Source of the DNA: an uncultured Clostridia bacterium
GTDB taxonomy: Bacteria > Bacillota > Clostridia > Christensenellales > CAG-138
Assembly (NCBI GenBank): GCA_947168565.1
Contig: CAMVMM010000018.1
Location: 1-46,107, forward strand
Direction: 5' to 3'
DNA: 46,107 bases
Below are positions 17,005-25,258 of this stretch, piece by piece (within the stretch, counting starts at the first letter, position 1; each line of letters opens with the position of its first letter). Below the pieces are notes generated by a model, which had not been told where the DNA came from, did no database searches, and saw only the letters and a program-made list of their open reading frames with translations. Both the position numbers and the translations under genes were made by a program.

Positions 17005-17008
17005 TGTT

Positions 17009-17904
17009 TCACACCTCCTTCTTCATCGGCGCATAGTCCTTAAAATCTGATACGGAATGAAAAATCCGTTTATTATTTACCCATCTTTGCAGATGGCGGG
17101 TAATGCGTGGAGCCGTGGGACGCTCATAGATCATCACATAGGGATCATATCCCAATGCCCGCAAGGTGTTTACCCGGTACAAATCCTGTTCATGGGTGCT
17201 GCCGTAATTGGTCAGGACATAGACACGGCGGTTTCGGTCGCTCTTTATGGAAGTAAGTTCACGAAAGCGACGGAAATACTCCGTCAGGTCCTCGTCCGGT
17301 TATCCCATGCGAAATGCACCGCTTTTGTCCGCACTTTGTTCAGTAGAGATACATTATCACGGCTGATAAGGCGAATATCGAGCCCCTGGGTAAAGTCCAC
17401 CAGCGCCCGGCTCTCAATTAGCTGTTCAATGAGCCTTTCATGGTCGGGACAGGCAAGCAGGTTCGGGTCCATCAGTTTGATTTCTTCCTCACCATTCCAA
17501 AACTCGGAAAGATCAGCCACCCGGACGCTCCTGCGCCCTTCTTTTTTGCTGACAATACAAAATCCGCAGTTCCTTGGACAGCCACGGCTTAAAAAGCCGT
17601 AGGCTGTACCTAAAAACCGCGGATATAGAAAATAGTCCGGCCGAATATGCTCGATCTCATGCGGGAGGTTTTCGCCGGGGCCGTAACCTGTACCGCCCTG
17701 GATGACCTTATCCGCATTGCTCACCTGTATGGTGTCTTTGGAATAGGTGTCTGTAAATACCCGGCTTTTATAAACAAGGTCATATTGCTTTGCAGGGTCC
17801 CACCATTCCACCCGATCCCCGTGTCTGGTGTGATACTCCGAGAGCTTCATCAGGCACAGGTTGGGAAAATTGTGCGAGTCCACATCAATAAGGCCTACTC
17901 TCAA
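17009..17904 (-). pseudogene. Radical SAM protein gene, broken by a one-base frameshift
   Basis: The start is the TTG at 17904, seven bases after AAAGGAGG. The frame reads RVGLIDVDSHNFPNLCLMKL, then the cluster motif GCPRNCGFCIV (C-x3-C-x2-C, as in radical SAM enzymes), and stops early at 17284-17286. In the next frame, beginning at about 17,298, the same protein continues as PDEDLTEYFRRFRELTS through NYGSTHEQDLYRV to DYAPMKKEV, ending at 17009 right before prgI. One missing C (G on the + strand) in the run at about 17,297-17,299 explains it. The intact protein would be about 298 residues. It is either a true mutation or a read error. Function in this element family is unknown. Confidence 0.75.
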
Positions 17905-17917
17905 ATATCTGCCTCCT

Positions 17918-18196
17918 TTAGTGGGCGCCGAACAGGGATTTTGCAAGGCTGCCGGTCTTGAACAATGTGTAGCACAGCAGAACCGTATAGCCCATGCACC
18001 CCCAGATGGCAGCGGATATGTTGTCGCCGGATGTGGAGATGCCCTCCACCAGCACGGCATAGATGCCCACGCAGATCATAATGAGGAAGGCCTGGAAGCC
18101 CAGGGCCAGCAGGGAGCGAAGGTAGTTCTGCCCCGTGGAGCCCCATTCCCGGTTGACCATCGTGGCAAAGGGAATCGGCCCTATGGAGGTGACCAG
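17918..18196 (-). CDS. VirB6/TrbL-like channel protein, 3' exon
   Basis: This is the C-terminal part of a VirB6-like membrane protein whose gene is split by the group II intron. It reads LVTSIGPIPFATMVNREWGSTGQNYLRSLLALGFQAFLIMICVGIYAVLVEGIS, then further hydrophobic segments, ending SLAKSLFGAH. In uninterrupted homologues the LVTSIGPIPFA segment follows directly after GRMIEVY, which is where the 5' exon ends at about 20,786. An ATG inside the intron 3' end gives an artificial start if read alone. VirB6 proteins form part of the inner-membrane channel. Expression of full-length protein needs splicing. Confidence 0.82.
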   Translation of the reverse strand: MVTSIGPIPFATMVNREWGSTGQNYLRSLLALGFQAFLIMICVGIYAVLVEGISTSGDNISAAIWGCMGYTVLLCYTLFKTGSLAKSLFGAH

Positions 18197-20785
18197 TAGG
18201 GTAAGAACCCAGCGCCTTGCCATATCGCTATGGCAGGTTTCCGAGAACTCCCCTCCGAACCGGACTTACACCTCTCGATGTATCCGGCTCTCCAGCTGTC
18301 AGTCTAATTTCCCAGCGTGTAACTTATCGTGACAGTCAATACAGAGTGCCATTGTCTTGCGCTTACGCCCGATCATGGCGATTTCCCATTGTTTTCTGCC
18401 GCTCAAGTCTTTGAGTTTTCGTACATGGTGTATTTCAATTGGTACATTCTCTGCACCGCACCACTCGCATTGACTCGCTTTCAGCCGCTTTATTAGGCTG
18501 TTGCGTCCGTAGTTCTCAAACACTCTTGCAATCACATCGGGATTGCCGCTTTCCACTTTGGTATCACGGCGAAACCCGTTGTTATAGAACAGCACCTTTC
18601 CAACCTTGCCGTTTTTCTTCGGATACTCCACAACAAAATCTTTCCCTTGATGGTACTTCTGAATAATTCTGCTGATTCGTGTCCGGTATTTTCCGGCAAA
18701 GGTCTTGAGCATACTGTATCTCATTACATAGTAGAAGTTGTTGAGGACGGACACATTGTTTGCGAGCCGGTAGTAGTTGTACAATCCACGGATTTCTGCG
18801 TTGTACTGGTTCAGGATTTCCAAATCATCCAGGTGCAACAGGCGGGTGCGCCGGACAGGTTCCCAAACCTCTTTATTTCCGTTCTGTTTGTCGTGTTTAA
18901 TCTTGAGGGCATGATAGGAGAGCAGCCGCTTGACCCACTTGTCGTGGGGGACATAGAGCATGACTTTTCCGTTGTTTACTCGTCTGGTGGCCCCGGTTTT
19001 GGTCTTTTTGTTACACTCACCTTTGGCGATTGTGACCTCATACCCCAGGAACTTAGCAAAATCATGCCCGTGGGTAATCAGTGTTTTTTCCTCGGACATT
19101 TCCAGATGAAGATTTTCCCGGATGAAGCGCCCCACATCCTGTTTGACCTGTTCCGCGTCCGCTTTTCTGCCAATTACTCCAATCAGAAAATCATCGGCGT
19201 ACCGAATATAGAAAACTCTTTTATAGCCTTCGTCCATTTGGTCGCTGTACGGTATTGACCGCAGACTGCGCCGCAGTTCTCTGATTTCGGCAAGTAAGCC
19301 CTCTTTTTCTTCCTCGCTCATTTTGGAGATGTTTCTTTTGAGCCTTTGCTCTTTTCCACGGCAGACATCCAATTTCTTCTTGAAGGCCGGATTGATTTTA
19401 CGGCGCTCTCCGCAGTTGAATTTCTCTGCGTATTCCGCCATAAACTTATCCAGCTCGTTCAGATAAATGTTTGCAAGGATGGGGCTGATGATAGAGCCTT
19501 GCGGAGTACCGGAGTAAGTATTGTGGTAGTTCCAGTCCTCCATATATCCGGCTTTCAAAAACTTCCAGAGCAGACCAATAAAATGCTCGTCCGCAATCCG
19601 CTTGCGCAGAATGGCAATCAGCACATGGTGGTCTACATTGTCAAAACAGCCCTTTATGTCGCCCTCAACAAACCACTTTGTCCCTGTGAAATATTTCTGC
19701 ACATATTTGAGCGCCGTATGGCAGCTTTTGTTTATGCGGAAGCCGTGGGAGTGGTCGCTGAAGGTTGGCTCGTAAATGCTCTCCAGTATGAGCCGCACCA
19801 CCTCCTGTATCAGTTTGTCGTCGAATGACGGTATTCCCAAGGGGCGCATCTTCCCGTTGGATTTCGGGATATAGGTTCTCCTTGCGGGGTTGGGCTGGTA
19901 GCTGAAATCCCGCATTTTTTCAATGAGGGCGTTGATTCTCGCCATTCCCATGCCGTCAATCGTCTTGCCGTCTGTTCCGGCTGTCATATTGCCTGGTTTC
20001 GCCTGTATCCGCTGGTATGCCAGCAGATAGAATTGTGGATTGTACAGATTGCGGTATAACCGCTCGTACTTGTAACTCTGGTTACACGCCTTGGATTTTA
20101 GGCTTTCCAACACATTTTCAGGACTTCTCATAATGCCTCACGCACCTTTCCTTTTTATGAGTTGGTTGACATCCTGCCTTCCTTCGCCATGTAGACGGCT
20201 TTCCCGCCCTCGGACTACTACGAAGGCTCCGTTGCCTTGCCGGATATTCAGCGTCATCTTTCTTGGGGTTTTAATCCTTGAAATTTTTCACCTTGCGGCA
20301 TTACGCATAGCCGGACGGTTCCGGCGTTCCGGTTTAGGCAATCTCCAGTTAGACACTTTGGGAAAAGCGTATTGTGATGTCGGAGTGGGTTTTCGTCCTT
20401 TTCCGCTTATTGCGGCTGGCTGTCATAAGTATCGTGCGGTTTGTGTATACCTGTCACATTCCGCTATGACATACGGCGAATACAACCATCCTGCGCCGCC
20501 GGGTCGAGTATCCCGCCTCGGACTGCCCTTAAAGCAGTTTAGCCTTGTTCCTCGTTCACAATGTTGCGTCTTGCCGCTCAGTCGTGGGTAGATGGTTTCC
20601 CCAACTTGCGACGTTTCCGGTACGCTATTGTCCCCCTTATGGTTTCCCTCCGGGGTAAACCGGCTGACGCTAAAGTGACGCTTTTTCAGCGTCTTTGATA
20701 CTTTTCTTTACCGGCTTGCCAAAGCCGGATTCCCAAAATGCCCGCGCACCGCCTGCGGATTACAAGCAGCGCTTCTGGACGCGCA
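18197..20785 (-). mobile_element. Group II intron inserted in the VirB6-like gene
   Basis: About 2.59 kb lie between two exons of one reading frame, on the same strand as the host gene. The maturase gene is inside (18299-20131). A domain V-like hairpin is at 18257-18290 (arms GAGCCGG and CCGGTTC on the - strand), followed by a domain VI-like stem and the exon. The 5' part (20,132-20,785) has no gene and holds several inverted repeats, for example around 20,711-20,730, as expected of ribozyme domains I-III. Edges are set by reading-frame continuity (TAT to CTG) and could be off by some 10 bases; the start does not perfectly match the GUGYG consensus. Confidence 0.85.
18299..20131 (-). CDS. ltrA: Group II intron reverse transcriptase/maturase with HNH endonuclease
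   Basis: This 610-residue intron-encoded protein has the RT domain with GIPSFDDKLIQEVVRLIL, then GDIKGCFDNVDHHVL, SGTPQGSIISPILANIYL and the catalytic FYIRYADDFLIGV. A maturase (X) region follows at about residues 400-500. The C-terminal HNH endonuclease domain has CEWCGAENVPIEIHHV and CIDCHDKLHAG. It helps the intron splice and inserts it into DNA by target-primed reverse transcription. All key motifs are intact, so the intron may be active. The stop codon lies 8 bases before domain V, the usual layout. The symbol follows the lactococcal prototype. Confidence 0.94.
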   Translation of the reverse strand: MRSPENVLESLKSKACNQSYKYERLYRNLYNPQFYLLAYQRIQAKPGNMTAGTDGKTIDGMGMARINALIEKMRDFSYQPNPARRTYIPKSNGKMRPLGIPSFDDKLIQEVVRLILESIYEPTFSDHSHGFRINKSCHTALKYVQKYFTGTKWFVEGDIKGCFDNVDHHVLIAILRKRIADEHFIGLLWKFLKAGYMEDWNYHNTYSGTPQGSIISPILANIYLNELDKFMAEYAEKFNCGERRKINPAFKKKLDVCRGKEQRLKRNISKMSEEEKEGLLAEIRELRRSLRSIPYSDQMDEGYKRVFYIRYADDFLIGVIGRKADAEQVKQDVGRFIRENLHLEMSEEKTLITHGHDFAKFLGYEVTIAKGECNKKTKTGATRRVNNGKVMLYVPHDKWVKRLLSYHALKIKHDKQNGNKEVWEPVRRTRLLHLDDLEILNQYNAEIRGLYNYYRLANNVSVLNNFYYVMRYSMLKTFAGKYRTRISRIIQKYHQGKDFVVEYPKKNGKVGKVLFYNNGFRRDTKVESGNPDVIARVFENYGRNSLIKRLKASQCEWCGAENVPIEIHHVRKLKDLSGRKQWEIAMIGRKRKTMALCIDCHDKLHAGKLD

Positions 20786-21373
20786 ATACACCTCAATCAT
20801 TCTGCCGTAGATCACCAGGAAGATACAGATGGAAAGAATCTGCGTACACAGCCCCACGAACACACTCTGGAACCACAGCCCCAGCAGGGCGCCCACGCTC
20901 CAGTCGGCAAGCTGGGTCTCCAGATTGCCCACCACGCCGGAAATGTCGATGCCTGCGTCCGAGATGATGACCCCCGCCGACTGACTGACCACATTCTGCG
21001 CCACATCGAACACCGCCATGACGATGTTCCAGGTGTTGGTGACGATCAGCACCGCGCAGAAGGTCTTGAAAATCCACTTGAAGAAAATCCAGGTGTCAAA
21101 GTCGTGGAGGTTATTTTTCTCGATGATGAGCTGGATCAGCTCGTAGCACATGACGAAGGTGAGGATGATGCCAGCGATGGGGACAATCACCGTTTCCGAG
21201 AGGTTTCGGATCATGTTGAAGATGCTGCTGTTCCAGGCGGCGGGCGTCATGCCGACCTCCCCGGCGATCTCGCCCACCTTTGTATTCAGGGTATCAAACA
21301 TCCCGGTCAGGTTTGAAATGATACCGTCAATGAGCAGTTCCTTGAACCACTCCTGGATCATATCCAATATCAA
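20786..21373 (-). CDS. VirB6/TrbL-like channel protein, 5' exon
   Basis: The start is the TTG at 21373, about 9 bases after GGAGGTGATC. The exon encodes about 196 residues: ILDMIQEWFKELLIDGIISNLTGMFD, then membrane helices around VIVPIAGIILTFVMCYELI, FFKWIFKTFCAVLIVTNTW and GLWFQSVFVGLCTQILSICIFLVIYGRMIEVY. Reading past the exon runs into unrelated intron sequence and stops at 20708. The whole protein (5' plus 3' exon, about 288 residues) would be a normal polytopic VirB6-like component of the type IV secretion channel, located between Maff2 and PrgI as in related elements. Confidence 0.85.
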
Positions 21374-21440
21374 GGGAGATCACCTCCTTTGCGGGGGCTC
21401 CCGCTGTGATACGAAAGCCCCCGCCGGGTTTGGAACAACA

Positions 21441-21662
21441 TCAGGTGGTGGACAGCAGACCGGACAGCAGAGGGATCAGGGTGATGCCGATGAGGGCAAC
21501 GCCGCCGCCCGCCATGAGCTGCTTGATGCCCTGGCTTTTGGAGGCAGGGTTGTCCTGGCCGTAACCTTCCAGAAGGTTGATGCCGCCCCACACGCACAGG
21601 CCGCCGCCCAGGGCGATGACCAGAGTCTGCAAAACGTCGATAGCGTTAGTAAAAAAGCTCAT
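21441..21662 (-). CDS. Maff2-family small membrane protein
   Basis: The start is the ATG at 21662 (MSFFTNAIDVLQTL), with AAAGGAA upstream, overlapping the VirD4 stop region. The product is 73 residues with two hydrophobic helices (LVIALGGGLCVWGGINLL and GGGVALIGITLIPLLSGLL) separated by a polar loop (GYGQDNPASKSQGIKQ). This is the Maff2 family, found directly beside virD4 in Tn1549-like elements. Size and topology resemble VirB2 pilin-type subunits, a role I infer rather than see. Confidence 0.88.
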   Translation of the reverse strand: MSFFTNAIDVLQTLVIALGGGLCVWGGINLLEGYGQDNPASKSQGIKQLMAGGGVALIGITLIPLLSGLLSTT

Positions 21663-21664
21663 AT

Positions 21665-23527
21665 TCACATTTCCTTTCGTTCAGTTGAATTGTTGGGTTG
21701 AAGGTCGGTGGCTTTCAATTCGTACAGATCGAAAGGCTCGTCCGGCTTCACAATGGCCGGTCTGCGTTTCATGTACCGTTCAATGTCAAAGGTATTTTTC
21801 TTGTCGGCGTCGGCAAGGTACTTGTAGCGGGGATGCTTCGTTATATCAAACTTGTCGCTGAAAAACGGCCGCACCCCTCGAAGCTGCAAGATACACTTGC
21901 CTCCGTCCATCACCGCAATCTCGTCCTGGGTCATCAGCTCCTTTCCTAATTTCTGATAGTTGAGGCCGTGAGAAACCTGGCTGCCCCGGTTCTCGGATTG
22001 ATTGAAGCTGTCGATGGTCTCCTTGCCCAGCAGCTCCGAGATTTCTTTCAGGGTGGATTTCTCCTTGCCTCCCAAAAACAAGGTGGTGTCGCAGTTGCCC
22101 ACAATGGTATCCGCGGCGTCCTTGTAGATGGTCTTTAACTGGCTTTGGGACTGCAAAATAATAGAAGCCGAGATTTCCCGGCTCCGGATGGTGGCGATCA
22201 ACTTGTCGAAGTTGGGTATCTGCCCGATATTGGCGAACTCGTCCAGGAGGCACCGCACATGGACGGGCAGCCTGCCGCCGTACACGTCGTCCGCCTTGTC
22301 GCAAAGGAGATTGAATAGCTGGCTTTGCAGCATGGCGATAACGAAGTTGAAGGTGGTATCCGTATCGCTCATAATGAGAAACAGCGCCGTTTTTCGGTCG
22401 CCCAGGGTGTCCAGTTCCAGTTCGTCGTCCGACATGATCTCCCGCAGCTCCGCAATATCGAAGGGGGCAAGGCGGGCGCCGCAGCTAATCAGGATGGATT
22501 TCAAGGTCTTGCCGGCAGCCAATTTGAATTTGCGGTACTGCTTCACAGCGAAGTGGTCCGGGTGCTCCTTCTCCAGCTTGGCGAACAGAATATCCACGGG
22601 CGACTGAAATTCCTCGTCGTCCTCTCTGGCCTCCGATGCGTTGATGAGCTCCAGCAGCGTGAGGAAGTTCTTTTCTTCCGGCCCCGCCTCGTACCAGATG
22701 TACCCGATCAGGGCGCAGTACAAAAGCCGCTCGGCCTTCACCCAAAAATCTTCCGAGGATTTTTCTCCGTCGCCTTTGGTGTTGGCAATGATGACATTGA
22801 CCAATTTGAGGATGTCTTTCTCCGACCGAATATAGGCGAAGGGGTTGTATTTCATGCTCTTTTTGAAGTTGATGGTGTTGAGGACTTTAATGCGGTACGG
22901 CTCATAGATGACCTTCCCGCGGGCATCCCGCAGGGGTTTTCCGTTCTCGTCCAGCTTGGGGGCGCCCCGCCGCAGCATGGTCCCCACCTCGGACAAAAGC
23001 TGTCCTTTGGGATCGGTGACCACATAGCTGCTGTGCATCTGCATGAGTGAGGGCTTGACGAAGAACCGGGTCTTGCCGCTGCCGCTGCCGCCGATGACCA
23101 GAATGTTCTTGTTTCGGGCGTACTTGGGATTTTTCGGGCGGCTGGACATGGTGAGCTTTTCCGTCTGGGTCAAAGGAATGTTCCAGTCGGGAACCGGATC
23201 GACATAGGGGGCAATATCGGCCGCCGTGCCCCATCGTGCGCTGCCGTACTCAATGCCCTTGCGATATTTCTTTGTATTCTTGCTCTTGGCATACACCGCC
23301 AGCCGAACAATGACCGCCCCGGCGATACCCGCCAGCAGGTCCAGCGGATGCAGACTTGGCAGCCCAGAAGAAAACGCCTCCGTAAAGCCCTGGCTCAAAT
23401 GCAGGAACTTTTCAGAGGCGTCAAGGCCGGGCGCAAGGCGCACCGCCTGGCAGAGCTTGTCAAAGAGATACACGAACAGCAGATACGGGAGGTTGGGGAT
23501 CAGCTTTTTCTTCCAGTCAACCGTCAT
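21665..23527 (-). CDS. virD4: VirD4-type coupling ATPase
   Basis: This 620-residue type IV coupling protein brings the relaxase-DNA complex to the secretion channel. The N-terminus has membrane segments (LPYLLFVYLFDKL and LLAGIAGAVIVRLAVYA). Then come EYGSARWGTAADI, Walker A GGSGSGKTRFFVKPS at about residues 146-160, the SYVVTDPKGQ motif, and Walker B CLLDEFANIG near residue 426. A late QSQSQLKTIY segment and GNCDTTLFLGGKE are family hallmarks. The gene overlaps pcfB by four bases and Maff2 by a few bases. It is intact. Confidence 0.95.
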   Translation of the reverse strand: MTVDWKKKLIPNLPYLLFVYLFDKLCQAVRLAPGLDASEKFLHLSQGFTEAFSSGLPSLHPLDLLAGIAGAVIVRLAVYAKSKNTKKYRKGIEYGSARWGTAADIAPYVDPVPDWNIPLTQTEKLTMSSRPKNPKYARNKNILVIGGSGSGKTRFFVKPSLMQMHSSYVVTDPKGQLLSEVGTMLRRGAPKLDENGKPLRDARGKVIYEPYRIKVLNTINFKKSMKYNPFAYIRSEKDILKLVNVIIANTKGDGEKSSEDFWVKAERLLYCALIGYIWYEAGPEEKNFLTLLELINASEAREDDEEFQSPVDILFAKLEKEHPDHFAVKQYRKFKLAAGKTLKSILISCGARLAPFDIAELREIMSDDELELDTLGDRKTALFLIMSDTDTTFNFVIAMLQSQLFNLLCDKADDVYGGRLPVHVRCLLDEFANIGQIPNFDKLIATIRSREISASIILQSQSQLKTIYKDAADTIVGNCDTTLFLGGKEKSTLKEISELLGKETIDSFNQSENRGSQVSHGLNYQKLGKELMTQDEIAVMDGGKCILQLRGVRPFFSDKFDITKHPRYKYLADADKKNTFDIERYMKRRPAIVKPDEPFDLYELKATDLQPNNSTERKEM

Positions 23528-24012
23528 AATTCCACACCCCGGTCTTTGGTCTTGACCTTCTCCCGCTGGCGGTGCTGGGCTTTGGACTGCTGTTTCGCCT
23601 GCTCCAGCTCCTTGCGGATGGAGGGCTTTTTCTCTTTCTCCAGGTTCTTTGCGGAGAACTCCCGAAAGGCTGCCGTGATAACGTCGGCATCCCGGCCCTT
23701 GAAGAACACCAGGTAGCGGGGTATCTCGCCGCTGGTATCCTTTTTCAGAGCAAAGTCAATGCCGTACTTCTTGGCGGTGGCGGAAAAGGCCCGGATGTTC
23801 CGGTCGGTGATCTCGATGTTGGAAACGCCGGTGTTGTGCTTCATAAGCTGCCGGAGGGTCTGCTTTCCGTGGTGCAGCTTGGTCTTATGGCCGGTCACTC
23901 CTTTCTGCATCTCGTCCAGCACTTTTTTCATGGCCTGCTGCAGCATCCCGGCGGAGAGTTTGGTGGCCTCCACACAGAGGGCAATGGTGCGCTGGGTGAC
24001 TTCTTCCTGCAT
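23524..24012 (-). CDS. pcfB: PcfB-family (DUF3801) relaxosome accessory protein
   Basis: This 162-residue protein matches PcfB. It has an N-terminal helical part (TQRTIALCVEATKLSAGMLQQAMK), then GKQTLRQLMKHNTGVSNIEI, and a core ending PRYLVFFKGRDADVITAAFREF. PcfB of Gram-positive plasmids links the relaxase to the coupling protein, which fits its position directly upstream of virD4 with a four-base overlap. The C-terminal tail EKKPSIRKELEQAKQQ plus a basic stretch is shared with the ArdA-type protein and the protein at 5573-6109. Confidence 0.88.
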   Translation of the reverse strand: MQEEVTQRTIALCVEATKLSAGMLQQAMKKVLDEMQKGVTGHKTKLHHGKQTLRQLMKHNTGVSNIEITDRNIRAFSATAKKYGIDFALKKDTSGEIPRYLVFFKGRDADVITAAFREFSAKNLEKEKKPSIRKELEQAKQQSKAQHRQREKVKTKDRGVEL

Positions 24013-24018
24013 GACCTA

Positions 24019-24918
24019 TCATCTCCTTTCTCCGCTGCCGTACAGGTCATGGTTCACCAGGGACGCATAGTAGCTGTCGATGGTGGCCGGGGCGTTATAC
24101 AGGGCAGCCAGCAGATATTTCTTGATGTTGCGGACATAGGTGGTGTTCTCCCGCATACGGTCCAACACATACTCAATGTGAGAACTGTTCAGCTTCAGGA
24201 ACCGGGATTTGACCACCTCCGCCGGATAGTCGTCCCCGGCAATGCGGATCGTTTCCCTGCGGGAACAGACGGTATCCACCATGAGTTCCACCAGTTCATT
24301 CAGCATATCCCGATCCAGCCGGTCATCCCGGCATAGATAGTCATACTCGATATTCTCCAAAATCAGTTCCCGATAGCTCTCTCGCTCCCGCATCCAGTCC
24401 CGTCCGGTTCGTTTGGTCTCTGCGGGGGTTTGGGGACTTGATTGGATAGGATTTGATCCTTCCGTACTTGATGAATCAGTATTTGATATTTGGTTACTTG
24501 ATCCTTTAGTATTTAATTGTGCGGGTTTTTCCTGTTCAGGTTTTCCCAAGACAGGAGAATCCAAGACTGGTTTTACCTGAACTGGATTTTCCCGTTCAGG
24601 TTTTCCCGGTTTAGGTTCCGGCGGCCTGGGCTGCTCCAAAATCGTGTACTCGATGCTGCCGAGCCGCCCGTTGGCGTTGCGGACTCTTTCACGGATAATG
24701 TATCCCGCATCCTCCAGCTCCCGGACCGTAGCACAAATGCTGTCCACTCCATCCCGGCATATCCGCGCAAGACCTTTGGTGGTGTAGTCCCAATCCTCCG
24801 GCAAGGATAGCATGAGGGACAGCAGCCCCTTCGCTTTCAGCGACAGTGCCGTGTTCCGCAGATGATGGTTTGCCATCACCGTGTAGTCGCGGGTTTTCTC
24901 AATGCGAAATACCGCCAT
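24019..24918 (-). CDS. DUF6017-type replication protein with winged-helix N-terminus
   Basis: This 299-residue protein is the first gene of the leftward operon. The start has GGAGGGAGGTGAGATT before the ATG. Residues 1-95 form a winged-helix domain like those of plasmid replication initiators (YTVMANHHLRNTALSLKAKGLLSLMLSLPEDWDYTTKGLA, then GVDSICATVRELEDAGYIIRERV). A linker at about 98-165 is rich in Pro, Lys, Ser and Asn with a repeated GKPE-type motif. The C-terminal 110 residues (RESYRELILENIEYDYL to LLAALYNAPATI) match DUF6017. It probably starts or controls replication of the excised circle. Confidence 0.82.
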   Translation of the reverse strand: MAVFRIEKTRDYTVMANHHLRNTALSLKAKGLLSLMLSLPEDWDYTTKGLARICRDGVDSICATVRELEDAGYIIRERVRNANGRLGSIEYTILEQPRPPEPKPGKPERENPVQVKPVLDSPVLGKPEQEKPAQLNTKGSSNQISNTDSSSTEGSNPIQSSPQTPAETKRTGRDWMRERESYRELILENIEYDYLCRDDRLDRDMLNELVELMVDTVCSRRETIRIAGDDYPAEVVKSRFLKLNSSHIEYVLDRMRENTTYVRNIKKYLLAALYNAPATIDSYYASLVNHDLYGSGERR

Positions 24919-25101
24919 AATCTCACCTCCCTCCGGCGGTCTGGAAAAGTGTTCGTTTTCGGAAAAAATTCAATTCTGTGCCCACTTGCTTCTCCATGTG
25001 GGAAAACCTATGGACACTTGATTTGCATTTCCTACATGAAGAAATACCTTCGATTTCTCACCCCTTTCAATACAGTTTTCCGTGTACTTGATGGAAAGTA
25101 A

Positions 25102-25129
25102 AAACGCCATAGGATTCCCTATGGCGTTT
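25102..25129 (-). terminator. Terminator-like hairpin in the element end
   Basis: A perfect 12-bp stem AAACGCCATAGG (25102-25113) with CCTATGGCGTTT (25118-25129). On the - strand it is followed by TTTTTAC, a fair terminator. It would stop leftward transcription entering from the chromosome before the transfer operon promoter. Confidence 0.65.
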
Positions 25130-25133
25130 GGGA

Positions 25134-25177
25134 CAGGAAAAGGGTGCTGATATTTCACATCAGCACCCTTTATCCTG
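25134..25177. repeat. Long inverted repeat near the element end
   Basis: The arms CAGGA-AAAGGGTGCTGAT and ATCAGCACCCTTT-TCCTG pair over about 17 bases with one interruption and a short loop. No clear T-run follows on either strand, so it could be a weak terminator or a recombination or end-binding site of the element. Confidence 0.5.
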
Positions 25178-25258
25178 CCAGTATTTGATTTTTTGACTTC
25201 ACATCGTGTTCCTTGCCTCTGAAAACATTGATTTTACTGGACTATCTCATGTTTTCTT

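Larger units (their letters stand above)
24919..25258. promoter_or_regulatory. Non-coding right end of the conjugative element
   Basis: This 340-base stretch holds no convincing gene; small frames on both strands lack ribosome sites and family features. It probably contains the promoter of the long leftward transfer operon (AT-rich segment at 24,950-25,000) and two strong hairpins. The junction with the chromosome appears to be at about 25,259, where the DUF362 reading frame loses its start codon. No clear terminal repeat can be paired because the other end of the element is outside the window. Confidence 0.5.

Noticed and set aside
24970-25158. 62-codon - strand frame upstream of the DUF6017 gene
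   Set aside because: It spans a terminator-like hairpin and lacks any ribosome site or known features.
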